Source: JAOAFZ01 sp964412815
GTDB taxonomy: Bacteria > Patescibacteriota > Microgenomatia > UBA1406 > GWC2-37-13
NCBI GenBank assembly: GCA_964412815.1
Contig: CAYPQF010000026.1
Span: 62,001-126,000 of the forward strand
Reading direction: 5' to 3'
DNA: 64,000 nucleotides
Positions 51,840-60,716 of the stretch are shown here, piece by piece. The notes under the pieces are model-generated. The model was not told the origin of the DNA. It saw only the letters and a program-made list of their open reading frames with translations, and did not search any database. Each line of letters starts with the position of its first letter. The first letter of the stretch is position 1. The position numbers and the translations under genes were made by a program.

Positions 51840-53540
51840 TTACTGTTTTTGCGGCGGTTTTAAGATAACTTCATCAACAGCCATACCCTGGGGAATCATC
51901 GGAAACACATTTGCTTCTTTTTCCACTACGATCTCTAACAGGTATGGTTTTTTCGAATCCAGCATCCGGTCGAGAGCATCACTCAGATGTTCCCGCTCGG
52001 TTACCTTCTCAGCATCGATAAAAAAGCCTTCTGCCAGCTTGATAAAGTCCGGATTCTGCATATCCACAAATGAATAGCGCTTCTCAAAAAACAGTTGTTG
52101 CCACTGGCGGACCATGCCCAAAAAGTTGTTATTGAGAATGATGATCTTTACTGGCAGTTGCTCCTGCGAGATAGTCATGAGCTCCTGTAAGGTCATCTGA
52201 AATGAACCGTCACCAACAATCGCAATGACCTGACGGTCAGGGGCTGCAACTTTGGCGCCGATGGCTGCCGGAATGCCAAAACCCATGGTTCCCAGTCCAC
52301 CCGAGGCAATAAAGCTGTCCGGTTTTGCACATTTAAAGTACTGCGCGGTGATCATCTGATGTTGTCCTACATCGGGCACCACAATCGCATCTCCCTTTGT
52401 TTTTTCAGTTAGATTACGGATTACCTCTCCCATCTTAATTTGTCCTTCTTCAGGCATCGTTTCCGGTTTGATTACGGTTTCATATTCTTCTTTGTCGTAC
52501 TTCTTAAATTCAGCAATCCATTGTGAATGGTCCTGCTTTGTTACCAGTTGCGTCAGGGCGATCAAGGCATGTTTTGCGTCCGCTGCGATACCAACATCCG
52601 CTTTTACGTTTTTATTCAGTTCTGCCGGATCAATATCGACATGGATAATCTTGGCTTTTTTCGCATAGTCAGCCAACCGTCCGGTTACGCGATCATCAAA
52701 CCGCATACCGATCGCCAGAATCAGATCTGCCTGATTTGTCAAAACGTTTGGACCGTAGTTGCCGTGCATTCCTACCCATCCGACATACTGCGGATGTCCG
52801 TTAGGGAACGCAGAGATACCGTGTAACGTGTTAGTTACCGGGATGCCAGTTGCTTCGGCAAAGGTCAGCAGCTCCTTGGTTGCCCGGGAGATGAGAATAC
52901 CGTGACCAATCAGCAACAGTGGCTTTTTTGCGGTGTTGATCAACGCAGCTGCCTGCTGGATCAGATCCTGATCCGGTTTGATCTGCGGCTGAAAGCTTTT
53001 TAATTCAATATTCTTGGGAAAGTGATACTCCATCTGCTCAAACTGAGCGTTCTTGGTAATATCAATCAGTACCGGCCCCGGACGGCCTTCCATTGCAATC
53101 TTGTACCCCTTGGCAATGGCTTCGGGAATCTCGGCAGCATCAGTTACCTGATAATTCCATTTCGTAATCGAGGTGGTAATGCCGATCACATCAGTCTCCT
53201 GAAACGCATCGGTACCAATCACTGCCTTCGGAACCTGTCCGGTAATACAGAGCAGCGGAACCGAGTCCATCTGAGCATCGGCAATTCCAGTCACCAGATT
53301 GGTAGCACCTGGTCCGGAAGTAGCCATACACACACCTGGCAGTCCGGTAATACGGGCCTCGCCTTCGGCAGCATGCGAAGCTCCCTGTTCGTGACGGACC
53401 AGAATATGGCGAATCTTATCCTGATAATCATAGAGTGCATCGTAGACCGGCATAATAGCACCTCCCGGGTACCCGTAAATATTTTTTACGCCCAGATCTA
53501 CTAAGGTTTGAATTACGGCATGTGCGCCTGTCATTTTCAT
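51840..53540 (-). CDS. ilvB: Acetolactate synthase large subunit
   Basis: 566 aa. YGYPGGAIMPVYDAL, RHEQGASHAAEG with catalytic Glu, and the thiamine diphosphate motif GDGSFQMTLQELMT...NNNFLGMVRQWQ are present. First common step of branched-chain synthesis. 21 nt after ilvE. Confidence 0.97.
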   Translation of the reverse strand: MKMTGAHAVIQTLVDLGVKNIYGYPGGAIMPVYDALYDYQDKIRHILVRHEQGASHAAEGEARITGLPGVCMATSGPGATNLVTGIADAQMDSVPLLCITGQVPKAVIGTDAFQETDVIGITTSITKWNYQVTDAAEIPEAIAKGYKIAMEGRPGPVLIDITKNAQFEQMEYHFPKNIELKSFQPQIKPDQDLIQQAAALINTAKKPLLLIGHGILISRATKELLTFAEATGIPVTNTLHGISAFPNGHPQYVGWVGMHGNYGPNVLTNQADLILAIGMRFDDRVTGRLADYAKKAKIIHVDIDPAELNKNVKADVGIAADAKHALIALTQLVTKQDHSQWIAEFKKYDKEEYETVIKPETMPEEGQIKMGEVIRNLTEKTKGDAIVVPDVGQHQMITAQYFKCAKPDSFIASGGLGTMGFGIPAAIGAKVAAPDRQVIAIVGDGSFQMTLQELMTISQEQLPVKIIILNNNFLGMVRQWQQLFFEKRYSFVDMQNPDFIKLAEGFFIDAEKVTEREHLSDALDRMLDSKKPYLLEIVVEKEANVFPMIPQGMAVDEVILKPPQKQ

Positions 53541-53561
53541 AGGGTATATATTCGTAATAAC

Positions 53562-54503
53562 TTATTTTGTCGGAACTTTTGTGCACCAGTCTGCGTATTT
53601 CTTATCATTGCCCCGCACTACCTGGAAAAACTTGTCCTGAATTTGTGATGTAATCGGACCACGGGTGCCATCTCCCACCACGCGATGATCGATCTTTTGA
53701 ATCCAGGCAACCTGTGCCCCGGTTCCACTAAAGAATGCTTCGTCAGCAATATACAGCTCCGATCGGTCAATGCTCCGCTGTTCCGTCTTGATGCCCATAT
53801 CCTGAGCCAGCTGGATGATAGACCGCATCGTAATACCCTCCAGAATATCATCAGAGACAGCTGGATAGATCAGGGTGTTATTGCGTACCATAAAGAAGTT
53901 CATGGCAGAGCCTTCGGCAACATGCCCGGCATCATTTAAAAAGATTGCTTCTTCGTGACCGTTGCGGTTGGCTTCCTGTTTTGCTAATGCCGAGTTGATA
54001 TAGGCACCCGTAATTTTCGCACGGGACGGAATGGCATTGTCTGCAACACGACGCCACGAACTGACCATAACTGAGATGCCTTTATCCGTCGGAATGTAGT
54101 CACCTAAGGGGATCATATATTCTGCAAAGGCAAATTCATGATCACGCTCCAGATTCGGAGAAAGATTGGTACTTCCGGCGAATCCAAACGGACGGATATA
54201 GGTGTCAGTATCAGGATTGTTCTTTTTCATCAGTTCGATGGTGATATCGGCCAGCTGTTCTGCGGTATAGGGAATGGTCACACCGATAATCTCAAACGAC
54301 TGAAGAAAGCGTTTGAAATGATCATGGATGCGGAAGATTGAGATATATTTACCATCTTTATTGTAGTACCCGCGCAGTCCGGCAAAAACTCCCGTGCCAT
54401 ACTGGAGTGCGTTGGTCATTATAGACACATTGGCTTCTTCGACCTTGACGATCTGACCATTAAAAAATGCATAAGGATGGGCAGTGGTTTGTAAGTGTGC
54501 CAT
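53562..54503 (-). CDS. ilvE: Branched-chain amino acid aminotransferase
   Basis: 313 aa from MAHLQTTAHPYAFFNGQIVKVEE. ALQYGTGVFAGLRGY, the PLP Lys in SRAKITGAYINSALAK and EGSAMNFFMVRNN match class IV aminotransferases. Upstream in-frame ATGs (to 54584) are rejected: that stretch is the leader terminator. First structural gene of the ilv operon. Confidence 0.96.
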   Translation of the reverse strand: MAHLQTTAHPYAFFNGQIVKVEEANVSIMTNALQYGTGVFAGLRGYYNKDGKYISIFRIHDHFKRFLQSFEIIGVTIPYTAEQLADITIELMKKNNPDTDTYIRPFGFAGSTNLSPNLERDHEFAFAEYMIPLGDYIPTDKGISVMVSSWRRVADNAIPSRAKITGAYINSALAKQEANRNGHEEAIFLNDAGHVAEGSAMNFFMVRNNTLIYPAVSDDILEGITMRSIIQLAQDMGIKTEQRSIDRSELYIADEAFFSGTGAQVAWIQKIDHRVVGDGTRGPITSQIQDKFFQVVRGNDKKYADWCTKVPTK

Positions 54504-54546
54504 AGTGTAAATAGGTAATAAAAATAATAAATAAACCCCGTATACG

Positions 54547-54569
54547 AAAAAAACCGCCCGGGGGCGGTT
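54547..54569 (-). terminator. Attenuator terminator of the ilv leader
   Basis: Minus strand AACCGCC/GGCGGTT with a CCCG loop, followed by seven U. Its 5' arm CCGCCCC (54567-54561) is complementary to GGGGCGG (54602-54596), the antiterminator strand just after the leader peptide stop. Confidence 0.92.
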
Positions 54570-54604
54570 GCTGCTGTTTTTCACTCAGTACGCATCCGCC
54601 CCTT

Positions 54605-54652
54605 TCAGGGAATAAGGACGAGGACGATAATGAGTGCAAACACTGAGTTCAT
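54605..54652 (-). CDS. ilvL: Ile/Val/Leu-rich leader peptide of the ilv operon
   Basis: 15 aa, MNSVFALIIVLVLIP, then TGA: three each of Ile, Val and Leu, nine of them within residues 4-14. Codons 2-4 (ACTCAGT, 54648-54642) are complementary to ACTGAGT (54589-54583) before the terminator, and CCCT at the stop codon can pair with AGGG at the front of the antiterminator strand. Ribosome stalling for any of the three amino acids would favour readthrough. The ATG is 6 nt after the -10 box. Confidence 0.85.
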   Translation of the reverse strand: MNSVFALIIVLVLIP

Positions 54653-54658
54653 AGCATT

Positions 54659-54687
54659 ATGATAGCATACGTATCAGAAGAATACAA
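54659..54687 (-). promoter_or_regulatory. Promoter of the ilv operon
   Basis: TTGTAT (54687-54682), 17 nt spacer, TATCAT (54664-54659) with TGC before it (extended -10). Transcription should begin at the leader peptide ATG. Confidence 0.75.
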
Positions 54688-54765
54688 GAAGATTATCTGC
54701 GGCGTATGAAGAAAAACTATAAGATGAGGCCTGTCAGTTGGGTATTCGTCCAATTATATTGCTGG

Positions 54766-55668
54766 TTAGCTACGAATAAAGGGCGGGATCTCGATCTTGC
54801 CCTGCTCACGCACACACGCGGCATAGATACCGATAGAAGTGGTCGTAATGAGAATAGTTCCTTCTTTGTCGATACCGATCATGCCACCGCGACCACCCAG
54901 GGTTCCAATCTGTTCGAGTACTGCGGCAGACGCCTGTTCGAGTGTTTGATTCCCGTACTTCATGCGGGCATAGACATCGTGTGCGGCAACAGTACGGATA
55001 AAATACTCTCCCTGACCGGTACACGAAATAGCACAGACCTCGTTATTTGCATAGGTACCCGCTCCAATGATTGGTGAATCACCGACACGGCCATACCGCT
55101 TCAGCTCCAGTCCTCCGGTTGAGGTACCCGCCGCCAGATTGCCATGCGCATCTAACGCCACCGCGCCAACGGTACTGTGCTGAGCTTCTTCCTGTTTGGC
55201 TTTGGCTGCCAGATGCTGTTGCCATTTAGTTTCGTTAAAAAAGTATTCCGGTTCGACCATCTCCAATCCGGCCTCTTGTGCCAGACGCTCTGCTCCCCGA
55301 CGGGTCACCATCACATGCCAGGTATGCTCGTAAACTTTACGAGCGCCGGAGATCGGGTTTTTGATTTTATTCACTCCGGCAACTGAACCTGCTTTTAACG
55401 TAGCTCCATCCATAATAGATGCATCCAGTTCGTTTTTCCCATCATACGTAAAGACCGAACCCCTCCCGGCTTCAAACAGCCCGCAGTCTTCGAGCACCTT
55501 GACCGATTCTTCAACTGCGTCTAGTGCCGAGCCATTGCGGAACAGAATATCTGAACCGACGGTGGCAGCGTGTGAGAGTGCTTCGTGATAGAGCTGGTCT
55601 TTTGCAGCATCATGGTCGTGTGTACCAAAAATAGCACCACCATGAATGATGAGAGTTGGTTTGGACAT
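54766..55668 (-). CDS. Isoaspartyl peptidase/L-asparaginase (Ntn hydrolase)
   Basis: 300 aa. TLIIHGGAIFG at the start, EAGRGSVFTYDGKNELDASIMDG, then HSTVGAVALDAHGNLAAGTSTGG, where the Thr after HS becomes the N-terminal nucleophile after self-cleavage, and GRVGDSPIIGAGTYAN. Cleaves isoaspartyl dipeptides or asparagine. Starts 29 nt downstream of trpA on the same strand, possibly at the end of the trp transcript. Confidence 0.92.
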   Translation of the reverse strand: MSKPTLIIHGGAIFGTHDHDAAKDQLYHEALSHAATVGSDILFRNGSALDAVEESVKVLEDCGLFEAGRGSVFTYDGKNELDASIMDGATLKAGSVAGVNKIKNPISGARKVYEHTWHVMVTRRGAERLAQEAGLEMVEPEYFFNETKWQQHLAAKAKQEEAQHSTVGAVALDAHGNLAAGTSTGGLELKRYGRVGDSPIIGAGTYANNEVCAISCTGQGEYFIRTVAAHDVYARMKYGNQTLEQASAAVLEQIGTLGGRGGMIGIDKEGTILITTTSIGIYAACVREQGKIEIPPFIRS

Positions 55669-55697
55669 GAAGATATTATACTCCTCGGTTCGCAGAT

Positions 55698-56546
55698 TTA
55701 CAGGAGCGATTGCACATATTGCTGTACCGCCCCAACACCCTGTTCCTGAATTTTCTCAAGAATGGCACTGCCAACTACAGCAACATCTGCATGGCCAGCC
55801 AGTGCCTGTACCTGTTCTGTGCGACGTATGCCGAAGCCAACAGCCACCGGAACGGTAAAGCCATGTCGTAACCGGTCAAGATACTCGTTTAACCGGGGAT
55901 CAAGTTCTGTTTGCGACCCGGTAACGCCATACCGGCTGCTGGTATACACAAAGCCCCGTGCCAGCGCGGCATTGGCTGCCAGACGTTCTGGTGTTGATGC
56001 AGGTGAGACAACCCGGATCGCATAGATGCCGGAAGCTTCACACTGCGTGATGAACTGTTCATGCGATTCTTCCTCAGGTGGAATATCAGGGACAATCAGC
56101 CCGCTTACCCCGATCTCCGCAGCTTTTTTGATAAATGCTGCTGTTCCATAGGCGAAGATGGTATTGTAATAGGCCATGATCAAGACCGGAATCGAGAGCT
56201 GGGAGGTAATCTCTGCAATAGTGTCCAGCGCACTGACAGTAGTGACACCTTGCGCAAGGGCATGATCACAGGCTGCCATAATCGTTGGACCATCCGCGAT
56301 GGGATCTGAGAAGGGTATCTGGACCTCCAACAGGTCAGAACCACCGGCTTCAAGAGCTCGCGCGAGCGGAACCGCTTCGGCAAGCGAAGGATATCCCACA
56401 ACCATATGGGTCATGAGACCGATGGTGCCACGTTGTTTGATCTGTGACAGTGCGGCGTCAATCGGATTGCGCATTGGCGACGAAGTTCTTCCCTTCGATT
56501 GTTGACTTGTAGCGTCAGTACTTTGTAAATTATGTTTCCTGCTCAT
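55698..56546 (-). CDS. trpA: Tryptophan synthase alpha chain
   Basis: About 282 aa. LLEVQIPFSDPIADGPTI holds the catalytic Glu and Asp; GLIVPDIPPEEE, GFVYTSSRYGVTG and VPVAVGFGIRRTEQV complete the family. An overlapping start (56546, 17 nt inside trpB) is chosen for coupling; homology really begins at MRNPIDAALSQIK (56474), so the ~24-residue extension may not be translated. Confidence 0.93.
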   Translation of the reverse strand: MSRKHNLQSTDATSQQSKGRTSSPMRNPIDAALSQIKQRGTIGLMTHMVVGYPSLAEAVPLARALEAGGSDLLEVQIPFSDPIADGPTIMAACDHALAQGVTTVSALDTIAEITSQLSIPVLIMAYYNTIFAYGTAAFIKKAAEIGVSGLIVPDIPPEEESHEQFITQCEASGIYAIRVVSPASTPERLAANAALARGFVYTSSRYGVTGSQTELDPRLNEYLDRLRHGFTVPVAVGFGIRRTEQVQALAGHADVAVVGSAILEKIQEQGVGAVQQYVQSLL

Positions 56547-57792
56547 ACTGCTTTCCTTTATTGATAACAAACTGTTTCCATTTTTCGTCCCCCAGTGCCT
56601 CGGCAATAATAAAGATATCTTTGTCGCCACTTCCGGACAGGTTGACCACCACGATCTGATCTTTTGCCAGGGTAGGTGCGAGCTTCAGTGCATGCGCGAC
56701 GGCATGGGTCGATTCCAGTGCTGGGATAATACCCTCGTGTTTGACGATCTGGCGGAATGCATCCAATACTTCGGTGTCAGTTGCATAGGTGACATCAATT
56801 CTCCCCTTCTCTTTGAGGTATGCCAATTGGGGACCAATACCCGGGTAGTCGAGACCGGCAGAGACACTGTGCGAGCTGGCAATGTTGCCACTCTCATCCT
56901 GCAAAAACATAGTTTTGTAGCCTTCTGCCACTCCCACTTTGCCACCCGAAAACCGGTAGGCATGGTCGCCGACCTTGCTTACCCCCCGACCACCTGCTTC
57001 CACACCAATAATATTGACAGATTCGTCTTCGAGGAAGCGGTAGAACAATCCCATGGCATTACTGCCCCCACCCACGGCCGCGATCAGATAGTCAGGTAAG
57101 CGTCCTTCTGCTTCCTGCATCTGCTCTTTCACTTCCTGCCCCACCACCGACTGAAAGTCCCGGTTCATACTGGGGTAGGGATGCGGTCCAACCGTTGACC
57201 CCAGTAGAAAGTGCGCATCAGGATTGGCAATCCAGTCTTTCATCGCTGCGTTGACGGCATCTTTGAGGGTCTGGCTGCCGAACTCAACCGGTACTACCTT
57301 CGCGCCCAGCTGTTCCATCCAGAACACATTGGGACGCTGTCGCGCCACATCTTTGGCACCCATATACACGGTACATTCCATACCAAACCGTGCCGCAATG
57401 GTTGCCACTGCCTTCCCATGCTGTCCGGCTCCAGTATCGGCGATTAACCGGGTTTTTCCCATCCGTTTTGCAAGCAATGCCTGCCCGATACAATGGGTTA
57501 CTTTGTGTGCTCCTGTTAAGTTGAGTCCTTCGTTTTTCAGATAGATCTTTGCGCCACCCAGCTCCCGGGTCAAATTCTCGGCAAAGTAGAGCGGTGTCGG
57601 TCGACCGGAGTAGGTGTTCAGCAGATGGAAAAACTCTTTCTCAAAAGCCGGGTCCTGTTTTGCCTCAGACCAGGTCTGTTCCAGCAGCTCAAGTGCCGGA
57701 ATCAGCATCTCCGGTGAATATCGTCCGCCGAACTGTCCAAAGTGACCGGTCTGGTCTGCATCGTACTTCGTTTTGTAGTTAAAAAATGTCAT
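56530..57792 (-). CDS. trpB: Tryptophan synthase beta chain
   Basis: 420 aa. GQFGGRYSPEMLIPAL, the PLP Lys in NLTGAHKVTHCIGQ, ADTGAGQHGKAVAT, AAVGGGSNAMGLFY and NLSGSGDKDIFI are diagnostic of TrpB1. Converts indole plus serine to tryptophan, channelled from TrpA. Confidence 0.97.
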   Translation of the reverse strand: MTFFNYKTKYDADQTGHFGQFGGRYSPEMLIPALELLEQTWSEAKQDPAFEKEFFHLLNTYSGRPTPLYFAENLTRELGGAKIYLKNEGLNLTGAHKVTHCIGQALLAKRMGKTRLIADTGAGQHGKAVATIAARFGMECTVYMGAKDVARQRPNVFWMEQLGAKVVPVEFGSQTLKDAVNAAMKDWIANPDAHFLLGSTVGPHPYPSMNRDFQSVVGQEVKEQMQEAEGRLPDYLIAAVGGGSNAMGLFYRFLEDESVNIIGVEAGGRGVSKVGDHAYRFSGGKVGVAEGYKTMFLQDESGNIASSHSVSAGLDYPGIGPQLAYLKEKGRIDVTYATDTEVLDAFRQIVKHEGIIPALESTHAVAHALKLAPTLAKDQIVVVNLSGSGDKDIFIIAEALGDEKWKQFVINKGKQYEQET

Positions 57793-57830
57793 AGGTTAAT
57801 GGTAATTCGTAATCAGCATTCTACCTCTCG

Positions 57831-58292
57831 CTATCCGTTAATCATCTCGACGCTGATATGGGGATTTCGCCGTTTACATGCGCGAACCAGCTCCTGGATA
57901 GTCTCCCGGTTATACTTTTGAATACTCAGCGTTATTGTTTCCTGGTCAGTAATAAACGACAACGTATCTGTCCGTTTTTTATCCCGCACCCGGGACTCTT
58001 CGCTGATACGCGTAATTGTCATAGTATCCAGTGTGCGGCGCACCGGTATCAGGGTGAGCATAAACTGAAACGTAATCTGTTTGCCCTCTATTGTGATCGT
58101 CTCCATAAGAAACGTAGGAATCACAAACAGAAAAAACGGCGCAAAGATCACCAGATAGATCAGTAAAGAGACTAGAATCGCACCGATATCAAAGCCCGTT
58201 GCCAGAATTAAAAACGCAAATGTAGCCACACCAAATACCAGCGGGGCAATCAAAAACTGACGTAATTTGGTTTTATCCGGACGGACTATCAT
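57831..58292 (-). CDS. Membrane protein embedded in the trp operon
   Basis: 153 aa. Two or three hydrophobic segments (about 12-32, 35-62), then a soluble region with ETITIEGKQITFQFMLTLIPVRRTLDTMTITRI, resembling PH-like bacterial membrane proteins (weak). Overlaps trpF by 4 nt and lies 38 nt before trpB, so it is co-transcribed. No trp enzyme matches it. Confidence 0.65.
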   Translation of the reverse strand: MIVRPDKTKLRQFLIAPLVFGVATFAFLILATGFDIGAILVSLLIYLVIFAPFFLFVIPTFLMETITIEGKQITFQFMLTLIPVRRTLDTMTITRISEESRVRDKKRTDTLSFITDQETITLSIQKYNRETIQELVRACKRRNPHISVEMING

Positions 58293-58897
58293 ATCTGAGC
58301 GTTCCGTACAAACTGGGTAATTTTCTCAAGATCTGTTTTCCCCTTGGTCTCAATTCCCGATGCTACATCAACTCCAAACGGATTCGCAATGAGTACGGAG
58401 TTTTTTACATTCTCCGGGTTTAGACCTCCTGCCAGAAAAAACTCAAACTCGTTTGTCAGTTCACGGACGGTATTCAGATTGAGAGGTTCTCCTTGTCCCT
58501 GCTCTGTGCGATCAAGCAAAAAATAGGGGACATTCTGATATTCGCGCATCTGTCCTGCCAGTTCTTCCGCGTCAAAATCCTGTTCCAGCGCAAAGGCCTT
58601 GATAACCGGGCGGTTCACCTGTACCGTGTATTCCGGTCCTTCCTGGCCGTGGAGTTGCACGTAGTCCAGTTGCAGGGTATCTGCAATAAAGGTAACGGTC
58701 TCCACCGGATCGTTCTGAAATACACCGACATACTTCACTGTTCTGCCAATCTGTTGCATAATCTCCTGAGCAGCAGAGAGTTCGATATACCGGCGGGAGG
58801 ACGGAACAAAGTTAAAGCCGATAAACGTTGCCCCTGCTTCTACCGCAGTCCGTACTGCTTCGATTGTTCGTAATCCACAGATTTTTACATGTGTCAT
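58289..58897 (-). CDS. trpF: Phosphoribosylanthranilate isomerase
   Basis: 202 aa. VKICGLRTIEAV with catalytic Cys, FIGFNFVPSSRRYI, VQLHGQEG, and FFLAGGLNPENV, GVDVASGIETKGKTD are TrpF motifs. Confidence 0.95.
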   Translation of the reverse strand: MTHVKICGLRTIEAVRTAVEAGATFIGFNFVPSSRRYIELSAAQEIMQQIGRTVKYVGVFQNDPVETVTFIADTLQLDYVQLHGQEGPEYTVQVNRPVIKAFALEQDFDAEELAGQMREYQNVPYFLLDRTEQGQGEPLNLNTVRELTNEFEFFLAGGLNPENVKNSVLIANPFGVDVASGIETKGKTDLEKITQFVRNAQI

Positions 58898-58903
58898 AGA
58901 GTG

Positions 58904-59707
58904 TTAAGATGTTGCGACTGATAATCCTTTTAATTGCTCTACCGTCTGTTGTACCTCAGTTGTTCGCATAAGGGTTTCTCCTACCAGTACGGCGGAAGCG
59001 CCGGCATCACGATACTGCTCGCAATCAGACCGGCTTTTTACCCCAGAAAATCCAATAGCCCGTCTGCCTGCGGGAATCTGTGCAATCAACTCTGCGGCTA
59101 CCGGAAGATTCACCTCAAAGGTATCAAGGTTTCGCGCGTTCACACCGATTACCCGTGCATTGGTTGCCAGTGCCGCTTCCAGATCTTCTTTATTGTACAC
59201 TTCCACTACTGGTTCTATCCCGTACAGAAAGCAAAACTCGACAAATGAGTGCAGCAGCTTGGGTTCGAGAATACGGGCTATCAAGAGCAGCGCATCAACC
59301 TGCCGGACCGCCGCCTGAACAATCTGATAGGTGTCGATTACAAAGTCTTTTTGTAAAACGGGAATCTCTACCGCGGAGAGTAGTTCAGGCAATAACTCCG
59401 GATTTCCTCCAAAGAATTCCCGATCAGAGACATACGAGATCGCATCAACGCCGGCCTGCTGGTACTGCTCGGCCCGTGGCAGAATATCGGCTTCGGTCCC
59501 CAACACTCCGGCAGACGGTGATTTAAGTTTAATCTCTCCAATTATGGCAATATCACCCTGCGTCGGATGCGCGATGGCCTGGTAAAAAGACTCGTTCATC
59601 TCCTGAATCATCATCGATTCATACAGACCCGCTTCAGAAACCTGCTGTTTCTGCGCAGCTATCTCCTTTTTTTTATGCGCCACAATGGCATCAAGAATAT
59701 CGTTCAT
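58904..59707 (-). CDS. trpC: Indole-3-glycerol phosphate synthase
   Basis: 267 aa. IGEIKLKSPSAGVL, DAISYVSDREFFGG, LQKDFVIDTYQI, LLIARIL, GVNARNLDTFEV and SGVKSRSDCEQY follow TrpC in order. Start overlaps trpD by 17 nt. Confidence 0.96.
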   Translation of the reverse strand: MNDILDAIVAHKKKEIAAQKQQVSEAGLYESMMIQEMNESFYQAIAHPTQGDIAIIGEIKLKSPSAGVLGTEADILPRAEQYQQAGVDAISYVSDREFFGGNPELLPELLSAVEIPVLQKDFVIDTYQIVQAAVRQVDALLLIARILEPKLLHSFVEFCFLYGIEPVVEVYNKEDLEAALATNARVIGVNARNLDTFEVNLPVAAELIAQIPAGRRAIGFSGVKSRSDCEQYRDAGASAVLVGETLMRTTEVQQTVEQLKGLSVATS

Positions 59708-60716
59708 AGGTATTGGTTATCTCAATAAAGCGTTCCAGAAATGCGGCTGCCTCACCCGTATCCAGCACCCGGCGGGCAAGCTCCACCCCCTGGACTGCGG
59801 TCTGTACCTGGTTAGCTACCAGGAGTGCATAGGCAGTATTCAACACAACGACATCACGCCGTGCGCCCCCTTCACCCGCCAGTATAGCACGAATGATCCG
59901 GGCATTGTCTTCTGCTTCTCCCCCGGCCAGTTCACGCAGCGGAGCAGGGGGAATACCCAGCTTTTCCGGGTGAATCGTAAACTCCCGCACTGTTTTACCT
60001 TTCACTTCAAACACCTTGGTTGGTGCATTCAGACCAATCTCGTCCATCTCCTCTTCGTTGGCAACCAGCAGCAAATGATCGTAGTTAAGACCAGTTGCTA
60101 CCTCTGCCAATAGTTTTGCAATTTTTTTATGGGGAACACCAATCAGCTGCCGTCGCACCCGGGCAGGATTCAGAAACGGTCCCAGCACATTAAAGACTGT
60201 CCGAAAACCCAGCTCTTTGCGAACCAGCGCCAGCGGTTTGAGACTGGGATGATACAGCGGCGCAAACAAAAACACCAGTCCAGACTGATCAAGTACGGCT
60301 GCGGCATCTTCAGGTTTGAGATAGATATTCACTCCCAGTGCCTCCAGCACATCCGCGCTGCCGCATTTACTGCTGGCACTTTTGTTGCCGTGTTTGGCCA
60401 CCTTCACTCCGCAGGCAGCAGTCAGAATAGCAGTCGCCGTTGAGATATTAAAGGTATGCTTCCCGTCTCCACCGGTACCACAGGTATCGATTACCATACG
60501 CCCATGCGGGATGGTCTGCATCCTGCTCTGCATTGCGGTAATAAATCCGCGAATCTCGTCGGCTGTCTCGCCTTTGACACTCAGAGCAGTTAAAGCAGCC
60601 GCGGTCTGCACCGGTGACATTGTTTCATTTAACATCTCTTCCAGCAGGGTCTGTGCTTCTTTTTTCAGCATCGACTCACCCTGTACCAGTTTTTGTAAAA
60701 GGTATGGATGATTCAT
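59691..60716 (-). CDS. trpD: Anthranilate phosphoribosyltransferase
   Basis: 341 aa. DTCGTGGDGKHTFNISTA is the PRPP loop; AKHGNKSASSKCGSADVLEALG, FLFAPLYHPSLK and NVLGPFLNPARV are further signature blocks. Overlaps trpG by 4 nt. Confidence 0.97.
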   Translation of the reverse strand: MNHPYLLQKLVQGESMLKKEAQTLLEEMLNETMSPVQTAAALTALSVKGETADEIRGFITAMQSRMQTIPHGRMVIDTCGTGGDGKHTFNISTATAILTAACGVKVAKHGNKSASSKCGSADVLEALGVNIYLKPEDAAAVLDQSGLVFLFAPLYHPSLKPLALVRKELGFRTVFNVLGPFLNPARVRRQLIGVPHKKIAKLLAEVATGLNYDHLLLVANEEEMDEIGLNAPTKVFEVKGKTVREFTIHPEKLGIPPAPLRELAGGEAEDNARIIRAILAGEGGARRDVVVLNTAYALLVANQVQTAVQGVELARRVLDTGEAAAFLERFIEITNTYERYS

